Assembly: GCA_964462135.1 (NCBI GenBank)
Contig: CAYWWK010000041.1
Coordinates: 1 to 8,113 of the forward strand
Direction: 5' to 3'
DNA length: 8,113 bases
From: MGBC163016 sp964462135
GTDB taxonomy: Bacteria; Actinomycetota; Coriobacteriia; Coriobacteriales; Eggerthellaceae
This document shows positions 1 through 6,168 of the stretch, piece after piece. The notes beneath the pieces are model-generated. The model was not told the origin of the DNA. It worked only from the letters and a program-made list of their open reading frames with translations, and did not search any database. The translations under genes and the position numbers were made by a program. The first letter of the stretch is position 1; every line of letters begins with the position of its first letter.

Positions 1-55
1 AGGCGTTCGGCCTTGGGGGTGGCGGTGGTGTTCGCGGAGGGGTGCTCAGCCTTGG
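1..55. repeat. Left copy of 55-bp direct repeat, identical to 8023-8077
   Basis: The first 55 bases are identical to 8023-8077. The copy is probably cut by the window edge: the right copy is preceded by a 15-base stretch (8008-8022) that recurs at 65-79. The repeat is GC-rich and G-biased on this strand, made of CGGCCTTGGGGG and CTCAGCCTTGG blocks separated by GGTGGCGGTGG. Confidence 0.9.
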
Positions 56-64
56 GGGCGGTGG

Positions 65-96
65 TGTATGAACACATGAAGGCATTCGGCCTTGGC
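65..96. repeat. Diverged copy of the TGTATGAACACATGAAGGC repeat module
   Basis: Starting at 65, about 31 bases match 8008-8038 with one mismatch (A at 84 against G at 8027). Its 5' part is also the left arm of the 66-178 palindrome, so the module at the right edge is a half-palindrome without its partner arm. Confidence 0.8.
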
Positions 97-178
97 ATCG
101 GGCTGGCGAAACCCATGATGATGTATATCATGGGTTTCTGGCCCTGCTGAATCGGCCTCAACCTTCATGTGTTCATAC
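66..178. repeat. 113-bp long imperfect palindrome
   Basis: Outer arms 66-82 and 162-178 are perfectly complementary over 17 bp. An inner stem, 109-119 with 127-137, is perfect over 11 bp around a 7-nt loop, and extends outward (100-106 with 138-144) using G-U pairs and a 2-nt bulge. GGCC blocks at 88-91 and 154-157 can also pair. The whole could fold as one hairpin as RNA or ssDNA. No T-tract follows, so it is not a classic intrinsic terminator. Best seen as a REP/MITE-like element. Confidence 0.8.
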
Positions 179-207
179 CCTTTGCTTGATCATCTATAAA
201 AAACCAA

Positions 208-255
208 CCGCGATGATGTCGGAACCCAAAGATCGGGTTCGCACCATCATCGCGG
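208..255. repeat. Inverted repeat, 48-bp hairpin
   Basis: Left arm CCGCGATGATG (208-218) pairs perfectly with CATCATCGCGG (245-255). Inside it GGAACCC pairs imperfectly with GGGTTCG around the AAAGATC loop. A small GC hairpin follows directly (256-260 with 266-270). Confidence 0.7.
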
Positions 256-281
256 GCGGCTGCTCGCCGCAAAAGTGTGTC

Positions 282-310
282 GGTGGTCTGCTGAGGTACA
301 GCAGACCACC
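282..310. repeat. Perfect 12-bp hairpin with 5-nt loop
   Basis: GGTGGTCTGCTG (282-293), loop AGGTA, CAGCAGACCACC (299-310). It is not followed by a T-run, so it is not a standard terminator. It is part of a row of stem-loops, with further ones at 324-338 (TCGCCC-TTC-GGGCGA) and 370-383 (GCCCC-GGGT-GGGGC). Confidence 0.75.
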
Positions 311-383
311 TCTGCATTCACTGTCGCCCTTCGGGCGAAGATCATCGCTTCGCGTTCGAGTTGTTGCGTGCCCCGGGTGGGGC

Positions 384-519
384 GGATGAACAGGGGACGG
401 GTCTTGCGTTCAATCGCTTGCTCCCAGAATTCTTCCTTCGACGTATAGCTATCCTAAATGCAGTAAACGGAACGACCTCTGTCGTATGATTGAACGCAAG
501 ACCCGTCCCCTGTTCATCC
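384..519. mobile_element. MITE-like element with perfect 32-bp terminal inverted repeats
   Basis: Bases 384-415 are the exact reverse complement of 488-519 (32/32). The 72-bp centre (416-487) is more A+T-rich and has no meaningful ORF; a small ACGAC-CTCT-GTCGT hairpin sits at 472-485. No target-site duplication is obvious at the edges. The arm contains GAACAGGGGACGGGTCTTG, which resembles the GGGGACGG-type motifs I recall near IS200-like/RAYT transposases in other bacteria (recollection, not a search). It ends just 3 bp before the -35 of the M28-like gene. Alternatively it is a regulatory cruciform or RNA stem. Confidence 0.6.
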
Positions 520-522
520 TTC

Positions 523-550
523 TTGGTGTTATGGAGCGGTGAGGTATAAT
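523..550 (+). promoter_or_regulatory. Predicted sigma70-type promoter of the M28-like gene
   Basis: A perfect TATAAT (545-550) is preceded at 16 bp by a weak -35 TTGGTG (523-528). The expected transcription start near 557 leaves a leader of about 34 nt. The -35 lies only 3 bp beyond the right arm of the 384-519 inverted repeat, so that element could affect initiation here. Confidence 0.55.
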
Positions 551-578
551 TTCGATTGATTATGCCCTAGCAGGCGAC

Positions 579-584
579 GAAAGG
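579..584 (+). promoter_or_regulatory. Ribosome binding site of the M28-like gene
   Basis: GAAAGG ends 6 nt before the ATG at 591. It is partly complementary to the 16S tail and favours this ATG as the start; the M28 N-terminal signature begins just after it. Confidence 0.6.
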
Positions 585-590
585 CATCTA

Positions 591-3494
591 ATGGCGCAAG
601 CGATAGATTATGCTGCACGATTGACAGAAACCATCGGTGCACGACCGGCCGGAACCGAAGAGGAGCAGCAAGCATCCTTCTTCATCGATGAAGTCCTCCG
701 TGAAGAAGCGGGCCTGACCACAGAAGTCGAAGAATTCAACTGTAATCTTGGGTACGAACTTCCTCGCACTGTTTGCTGCATCGCCACCGCTGTGTTGGGC
801 ATCCTTTCCATCTTCCTCTCTTTGATGGTGATCCCCTCGGTCATCATCACCCTGATCACCGCCATTCTCTTCATCTTGGACGCCCTTGGTCGCTCTCCCT
901 TCGCGCGCTTCGGCAACACGGGAATAAGCCAGAACATCTTGGCGAAGTACATTCCAACCACGGATGCCAGCACGCGAGGACGCAAGCGCAAGGTGCTGGT
1001 GATTGCACACTATGATTCTGGAAAGGTGCGCATCGAAGCCAAAGGTGCCATGCTTTCTGCGCTTCCCTTCATCTACATACTGGAATTGGTGGGAATGGCT
1101 TTGGTTCCCGTCGCTTTGCTCCTTCGTTTCGTCACCAGCGCCACGGCCGGATTGCTCGTGGTTCTCAATGTGTTCATCGTGATAGGCGTCGTTTTGGCAC
1201 TGCTTCCCGTCTTCGGGTTCCTCATCCATCAGACAGCGCAATACAATCGAGGCGCGAACGTGAATGCTTCCGCCGTTGCGGTGCTGCTGGAATGCGCCAA
1301 ACGTATCGGCGAAGAGCCGGAAGAGTTGATGGGCGATGTTGTCATGCATGGCGAAGAGGAACTCCGCTCGGAAGGCCTCATTCCCCATGAGGCGACCCTT
1401 ACCTATTCAGAAGCCGAGCTGCCTGAAGGTGAAACGACGGATTCCGTCATCTTCGAAGCTGCAGCTGTTCCCTCGAAGGGGGGAGAGTCAACCCCTCTGA
1501 ACGTCGTTGCTGGTGAGGCGACGGTCGGCGTTGACCAAGCAGGGGTCATTCCGATGGCAGCCGATGCAGCTGCATCCACCGTGACCACCGCAGCAGCCGT
1601 GGTCGAGGCCAGTCCTTCGTCCGCGGTCTCGCCTGCCGTCGTTGACCAGCGTGCTGCCTATACCGCAGCTGTGTCGCAGGGCATTCCTGAACCGGAACCC
1701 GAAGAAGATCCGAACGTGCCCGACTGGTACCGCAAGGCCATGCAGAAGGCCAATAAGCATGAGGATTCTGCCGCAGCAGGGGCGGCGCATCGCTCGAAGT
1801 TCGCTGATGCATTGGACAATGCGAATGCCGTCAGCGCGCACGCCATCGAAACCGAGGAGAAGCAGTCCGAAGTCGAACGACGCTTGGCGCAGATGCGCGC
1901 CTCCATCATGGGAGAAGCAGGAGCCCCTGGCGTTGCCACGGCAGCTGCAGCCCAGGCGCATGCGGGGGGCGGTGTGGACGGCTATCTTTCCAGCATGACT
2001 GATGCGCCCAGCTATGAGGATGCAGCGGCGAAGCCGACTGAGGCACCCGCGGCCGCCGTGATAGCGTCAGGACCCATGCCGGTTCCCGACGCAGAGGCTC
2101 AGGCGGCGGCAGCAGAAGCGGCTGCAGCTGCACAAGCAGCAGCCGCACAGGCGGCAGCGGTGGCTGACAAGACCATTTCCTACATCCCGGTGGAAGTTGA
2201 CACCGAGATGGTGGCGAGGGAAGGTGCTGCACTCAAGCAGGCGAACGCAGCCAAGGCCGAATCAGCACCAAAGGATGCTGCGGCGAACGGGCGGAAGCGG
2301 CGCACCATCGATCTTCCCAGTCTCACGGGAGCCATTGAAGGTGTAAACGCACGTTTACAGGATGCTCCCTTGTCAGAAGAACGCACTCCCTCGGAAGAAG
2401 CACAGGTTGCACGACGTCAAGCGCGACAGGAAAGGCTTGCGAATTCGCTTCCCAACCCTGATTCGCAAGACCTTCCCGATGCAGACAAGACCCAAGCCAT
2501 CAGCGCCGCAGGATCCTTCGTCTCTGCGAGCGAGACGTCCACGTTCCAACCCGTGGGAGATGAGCTGATCGCGGATGTGAGGGAAGAGGATCTCTACATC
2601 GAGGATGCTGACGATTCAGACTACGCAGTGGACTTCACCGCTACCGGTGCTCCTGCCGGACCCGGATATGTTGAGATGCCGAAATCCCGAGCATCGCGGA
2701 TGTTCGGTCGATTCCGTCGCAAGAAGAAGACGGAAGACGTCTCCATCAGCGAAGCGTACGGTCTTGATGAAAGCTGGGAGGCCCGTTCTGCGGGGGCTGC
2801 CCGCGGCGGCTGGGAAAGTTTCCGCGAGGATGAGATGGATGCGGATTGGGAAGGTGGCGCATTCTCAAAGGTTCGCGAGCTGGCGAATCGTTCTGACAAG
2901 AAAGGCGCTCGGACAGACGGCGATGATGCAGAAGATCGCGCAGAACGCAGCAGGGCCCGAAGGAGTCGGCGAAGCGAGAACCCGTTTGGCGATATTCCCC
3001 TCACCTCCATCACGCTTGAAGAGCGGGAAATCATCCAGCAGTTCCACAATGGTCCCATCTCCTGCGAAGTCTGGTTCCTTGCCGTAGGGGCGGAACTGGC
3101 CAACAATGCGGGAATCAGGGCGTTCTTGGAAGCCCATTCCGACGAGCTCCGCGGTTCCATCGTCATCGATCTTGACGGTTTGGGCACCGGACAGCTTTCC
3201 CTGATCGAAGAGGACGGCATCTTCCAGCCGAAGAAACCGTCGGCTCGATTGAAGCGCTATGTCAACAAGGCATCATCGTCCCTTGGGATCTCCTTGGGCA
3301 AAGGGAAGATGCGCTGGCGCAATTCAGGTGCGTATTGTACGGCTGTCCACGGGTTGCAGACATTGCATATCGCGGGGATGGAGGGCGGAAAGCCAGCCTT
3401 TGCCGCCCAGGCTGACGATGTGATGGAGCACCTTTCGGAGGAGACCCTTGCCGAGAACACGGCATTCGTGATGGAAGTGCTGCGTCAGATATAA
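591..3494 (+). CDS. Membrane-anchored M28-peptidase-like protein with long disordered insert; probable pseudoenzyme
   Basis: 967 residues. The N-terminus (about 1-50) matches the opening of M28 zinc aminopeptidases (LTETIGARPAGTEEE, then a hydrophobic helix and EVEEF). Four probable membrane helices follow (about 60-79, 80-98, 154-181, 186-211). The HYDS motif with the first zinc-ligand His (H140) lies in the Arg/Lys-rich loop between the two pairs, so the M28 parts should face the cytoplasm; no signal peptide is seen. The DNASG-like motif reads GANVNASA (221-228), with Val where the metal-bridging Asp belongs. Residues about 244-808 are low-complexity, Ala/Glu/Pro-rich and then strongly charged, with a near-pure Ala/Gln run at 502-525. 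The M28 fold resumes at about 820: GAELA (833-837) keeps the catalytic-base Glu but has Leu for the next Glu, LDGLG keeps Asp862, and the final metal His aligns with Ala939. Normal M28 domains are about 250-300 residues. The start is supported by an AAAGG-type RBS and an upstream promoter-like sequence. Membership is fairly sure; activity is doubtful and the role unknown. Confidence 0.85.
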   Translation: MAQAIDYAARLTETIGARPAGTEEEQQASFFIDEVLREEAGLTTEVEEFNCNLGYELPRTVCCIATAVLGILSIFLSLMVIPSVIITLITAILFILDALGRSPFARFGNTGISQNILAKYIPTTDASTRGRKRKVLVIAHYDSGKVRIEAKGAMLSALPFIYILELVGMALVPVALLLRFVTSATAGLLVVLNVFIVIGVVLALLPVFGFLIHQTAQYNRGANVNASAVAVLLECAKRIGEEPEELMGDVVMHGEEELRSEGLIPHEATLTYSEAELPEGETTDSVIFEAAAVPSKGGESTPLNVVAGEATVGVDQAGVIPMAADAAASTVTTAAAVVEASPSSAVSPAVVDQRAAYTAAVSQGIPEPEPEEDPNVPDWYRKAMQKANKHEDSAAAGAAHRSKFADALDNANAVSAHAIETEEKQSEVERRLAQMRASIMGEAGAPGVATAAAAQAHAGGGVDGYLSSMTDAPSYEDAAAKPTEAPAAAVIASGPMPVPDAEAQAAAAEAAAAAQAAAAQAAAVADKTISYIPVEVDTEMVAREGAALKQANAAKAESAPKDAAANGRKRRTIDLPSLTGAIEGVNARLQDAPLSEERTPSEEAQVARRQARQERLANSLPNPDSQDLPDADKTQAISAAGSFVSASETSTFQPVGDELIADVREEDLYIEDADDSDYAVDFTATGAPAGPGYVEMPKSRASRMFGRFRRKKKTEDVSISEAYGLDESWEARSAGAARGGWESFREDEMDADWEGGAFSKVRELANRSDKKGARTDGDDAEDRAERSRARRSRRSENPFGDIPLTSITLEEREIIQQFHNGPISCEVWFLAVGAELANNAGIRAFLEAHSDELRGSIVIDLDGLGTGQLSLIEEDGIFQPKKPSARLKRYVNKASSSLGISLGKGKMRWRNSGAYCTAVHGLQTLHIAGMEGGKPAFAAQADDVMEHLSEETLAENTAFVMEVLRQI

Positions 3495-3523
3495 CGGGCA
3501 AGGTGGGTTGATTGGGTTGACTC

Positions 3524-3560
3524 GGGTCGATTCGGGTCTCCGCTTCGCTCGGATCGACCC
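3524..3560 (+). terminator. Terminator-like hairpin after the M28-like gene
   Basis: GGGTCGATTCG (3524-3534) pairs with CGGATCGACCC (3550-3560): 11 bp with one G-U pair and a 15-nt loop. It starts 30 bp after the stop codon. No T-tract follows, so it may be a weak terminator or an mRNA 3'-end stabiliser. Confidence 0.45.
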
Positions 3561-3594
3561 CTACATGCCTTCGCTGCACGAATGAATTATCTCC

Positions 3595-3616
3595 GTAGCG
3601 CAAGCTTTAGCTTGCG
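3595..3616. repeat. REP-like palindrome, inverted member of the cluster
   Basis: CGCAAGC (3599-3605), loop TTTA, GCTTGCG (3610-3616), preceded by GTAG. With its GTAG head it is the same family as the 3636-3662 unit read on the other strand (GTAGCGCAGGCTGATATCCTG), so the two units form an inverted pair. Confidence 0.65.
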
Positions 3617-3635
3617 AAAGGACGCAGGGAACGCA

Positions 3636-3662
3636 GGGGACGCAGGATATCAGCCTGCGCTA
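3636..3662. repeat. 27-bp direct repeat, copy 1 (palindromic)
   Basis: Identical to 3695-3721. Contains the hairpin CGCAGG-ATATCAG-CCTGCG (3641-3659). A partial copy of its end, AGCCTGCGCTAC, repeats at 3665-3676, and CAACCTGTC follows both copies at slightly different spacing. Confidence 0.85.
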
Positions 3663-3694
3663 CGAGCCTGCGCTACGGTCAACCTGTCGTAAAG

Positions 3695-3721
3695 GGGGAC
3701 GCAGGATATCAGCCTGCGCTA
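3695..3721. repeat. 27-bp direct repeat, copy 2 (palindromic)
   Basis: Exact copy of 3636-3662, 59 bp downstream, with the same hairpin (3700-3718). It lies 80 bp from the kinase stop. The GC stems read on the minus strand could help end the kinase transcript, but there is no clean T-tract. Confidence 0.85.
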
Positions 3722-3800
3722 TGGGCAACCTGTCATTTCGACACAGAGGCAGGCGGGGGCGTGCTGCAACAATATGAATCCAAGTGGGGCAACGCGTGCG

Positions 3801-6062
3801 TTACACAAGGTATTCACGCAAGGTTGATTCGAGTTCTGCCATGTCAATGGGTTTGGTGAGGAATCCGTCCATGCCGACTGCGAAAGCCCGTTCGCGATCT
3901 TCCTCGAAAGCATTCGCCGTCATGGCGACGATCGGCAAATGCCTGCGCCCGCGCTCTTTGGAGAAGAGCCGCAACGCCTCCGTGGCTTCGAAGCCATCCA
4001 TGTGCGGCATCTTGCAATCCATGAGGACGAGGTTGTAGTACCCATCGGGAACGTCGGCCACCTTCGCAACCGCATCGATCCCATCAACGGCGGTCTCAAC
4101 CGTAGGACCGAATTTCGAAATGAGCTCAACGCCTATCTCTCGATTGATCTCGTTGTCCTCCACCAACAGTACCCGTCCAGCAAGCGACTTCCGCTTCTTG
4201 AGCGTGGAACTCTCAGGGGCTTTACCCTTGTTGATGCAATACCGTTGCACGGCAGCATACAGAACCGACCGGAAGAGAGGCTTGGAGATGGTGCCTGAAG
4301 ACCCTTCTGCAACAACAGCATCACCCTGCACGTTCTCTCCGTATGCGGCAAGGACAACCGTCGGCATCATTTCTTCGCCAATAGTCTCTTGGATACTGCG
4401 TACGCACTCTTCGCCGCTCATGGTCGGCATCTTCAGATCAACGATGACGAGGTCGAAGGGATCCTGAGCTTCTTGGGATTCAAGGACGAGAGAGGCTGCT
4501 CGGTGAGGATCCGTCGTTCCCTCAGCGGAAACGCCGAACTCCGAAAGGGCATGCAAGGCATTCTGCATGACAAGATAATTGTCATCGACCACCATGATGC
4601 GCAGCTTGTCGAAGCCGGTAAGATCAAACGACCCTGTGTTCGGCTGCACCTTCAAAGGCAGCGTGACCGTGAACTTGGTGCCCACATCCACCTGGCTCTC
4701 AACATGGATCGTCCCACCCATCAACCCCACGAGGCTCTTCGTGATGGCCATGCCCAAGCCAGTCCCTTCGACGAATGGCGTGGTTTCGTTGGATTCGCGT
4801 TCGAATGGCTCGAAGACGTATTGGATGAACTCCTCCTTCATGCCAATGCCGCTGTCCTCCACGACAAACTGCATGGTGGCAACGTCTCCGTCAGCCGGTC
4901 CATCCTCCGTCACGATGAGACGGACCATTCCCCCGTCATTGGTGTACTTGATGGCGTTCGACAAAAGATTCAGCAGAATCTGGCGAAGGCGCATCGAGTC
5001 ACCGATGAGCTCCTCGTGGTGGATGTCGTTGATGATGATGTCGGTTTGCAGGTTCTTCTCGGAGGACTGCGGCTGCACGATGGTGATGAGCTCTGCCACA
5101 AGTTCAGGCATGCTGAATCTCTCTTCGGAAAGAACCGTCTTGCCGCTTTCGATCTTGTTCATATCCAGCACGTCGTTGATCAGGGAAAGAAGATGCTTGG
5201 AGGATGTCATGATGCGGGTAAGGCATTGCTTCACCCGCAGAGGATCATCAAGATTGTCATCGGCGATGCGCGTGAGACCGATGATGGCATTCATGGGCGT
5301 TCGGATGTCATGGCTCATGTTGGAAAGGAAGTCGCTCTTCGCATCGTTGGCCTTCTGGGCGAAGGCAACCGCTTCCTCCAGATGCTTGCGAAGCAGGTCT
5401 TCCTGCTGCTGTTTCTTGCGCAACATGATCAGATAGAAGACGATCATCACCACGACGCACACCATGAGGATGCAGGAGAACACGATGGTCTGCAGGCAGG
5501 CTGCATTGACCACGTTGTATGTTCCCACAACCTCTTGGGTGGTCTCGTCGAGGATCTTGTTCGCCAAAGCAAGCATCTTGTTCGACAGTGGCGTGATGTT
5601 GTCTGCCACGTACGCTTCGGCGGATGCGCCAGCGTCCGAGCCGTTCTCGATAAGGAACAGCACATGGGTTATCTGCACATAGAGCATCTCGTAATCAGCG
5701 TTGAGGATACGGGCATCCGCTGGGTTGAGCAGTGAGTCAGGGTCTATCAGCTTGAGCTGTTCGCGCATGTTGACGTCAACCTCATGAAGCTGTTGGCGAA
5801 TCTCCGAGATCCTCTCGGGGAAGACGCTGAAATGCGCCAGATGAATGGAAAGCGTCTCTATCTGCGCGATGTCCGTTTCGATATGCCCGGCAGCCACTGA
5901 TGTGGGGAACGGTCCGTCCTTCATCTCCTCTACTTGAGAAGAGATGGTGAGCATGTTGTTCAGCGTAACCACAAAGAACGCAGCAAGAAAAAGCCCTGCG
6001 CACGCCGCTGTTATGTGCATTGCTCGCGTAGCGACAGTCGAGCTTCTCTGAGCTTGGTCCAC
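3801..6062 (-). CDS. Hybrid sensor histidine kinase with two C-terminal receiver domains
   Basis: 753 residues, starting at GTG (6060-6062) behind a GGGAGAG ribosome site. Order: TM1 about 14-40; a helical extracytoplasmic sensor of about 147 residues (41-187) resembling four-helix-bundle sensors, ligand unknown; TM2 about 188-213; a short coiled-coil linker with no room for a HAMP domain; HisKA with phospho-His H251 in SNMSHDIRTPMNAIIG; HATPase_c with N-box N369, DSGIGM (403-408), FEPFER and GTGLGMAI (433-440). The first receiver (about 487-607) has acidic D493/D494, phospho-acceptor D542 and K594, but Ala572 in place of the usual Thr/Ser. The second receiver (about 630-753) is canonical: E635/D636, D682, T715, K737. 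There is no HPt domain and no separate response regulator or DNA-binding partner in the window, so the relay output must lie elsewhere. It follows the DUF6020-like gene after 106 bp on the same strand and is convergent with the M28-like gene. Kinase assignment is secure; the signal is unknown. Confidence 0.97.
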   Translation of the reverse strand: MDQAQRSSTVATRAMHITAACAGLFLAAFFVVTLNNMLTISSQVEEMKDGPFPTSVAAGHIETDIAQIETLSIHLAHFSVFPERISEIRQQLHEVDVNMREQLKLIDPDSLLNPADARILNADYEMLYVQITHVLFLIENGSDAGASAEAYVADNITPLSNKMLALANKILDETTQEVVGTYNVVNAACLQTIVFSCILMVCVVVMIVFYLIMLRKKQQQEDLLRKHLEEAVAFAQKANDAKSDFLSNMSHDIRTPMNAIIGLTRIADDNLDDPLRVKQCLTRIMTSSKHLLSLINDVLDMNKIESGKTVLSEERFSMPELVAELITIVQPQSSEKNLQTDIIINDIHHEELIGDSMRLRQILLNLLSNAIKYTNDGGMVRLIVTEDGPADGDVATMQFVVEDSGIGMKEEFIQYVFEPFERESNETTPFVEGTGLGMAITKSLVGLMGGTIHVESQVDVGTKFTVTLPLKVQPNTGSFDLTGFDKLRIMVVDDNYLVMQNALHALSEFGVSAEGTTDPHRAASLVLESQEAQDPFDLVIVDLKMPTMSGEECVRSIQETIGEEMMPTVVLAAYGENVQGDAVVAEGSSGTISKPLFRSVLYAAVQRYCINKGKAPESSTLKKRKSLAGRVLLVEDNEINREIGVELISKFGPTVETAVDGIDAVAKVADVPDGYYNLVLMDCKMPHMDGFEATEALRLFSKERGRRHLPIVAMTANAFEEDRERAFAVGMDGFLTKPIDMAELESTLREYLV

Positions 6063-6065
6063 GTT

Positions 6066-6072
6066 CTCTCCC
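6066..6072 (-). promoter_or_regulatory. Ribosome binding site deciding the GTG start of the histidine kinase
   Basis: On the minus strand GGGAGAG lies 3 nt before the GTG at 6062-6060 (GGAG core about 6 nt away). It supports the GTG start, which places TM1 right at the N-terminus. A TATTCT at 6119-6114 (minus) could be a -10, but no convincing -35 was found. Confidence 0.65.
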
Positions 6073-6168
6073 GTTCCCCTAGCGTGGCAAATGGCGCCAA
6101 AACGCTTCGCTACAGAATAGGAGCTGTGAGGGATTATTCAGTTGAGGGATAAAAGCGGCATCGGTTCG

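Noticed and set aside
186..389. 67-codon plus-strand open frame in the left intergenic region, TTG start
   Set aside because: No RBS, no recognisable protein features, and it runs through five hairpins whose arms dictate its codons.
588..1388. 266-codon minus-strand open frame antisense to the start of the M28-like gene
   Set aside because: Overlaps a well-supported coding region with promoter and RBS; composition is shadow-like.
2094..2165. Simple trinucleotide repeat or slippage tract in the Ala-run
   Set aside because: The Ala codons are mixed (GCG, GCA, GCT) and interrupted by Gln and Glu, so it is not a clean phase-variation tract.
3620..3735. CRISPR array
   Set aside because: Only two full 27-bp units plus fragments, themselves strongly palindromic, with spacer-like intervals that are also repetitive; no cas genes.
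4389..5735. 448-codon open frame on the plus strand, antisense to the histidine kinase
   Set aside because: It lies wholly within the clear kinase gene, starts with TTG, and is His/Asp-rich in the way expected from reading the kinase codons backwards.
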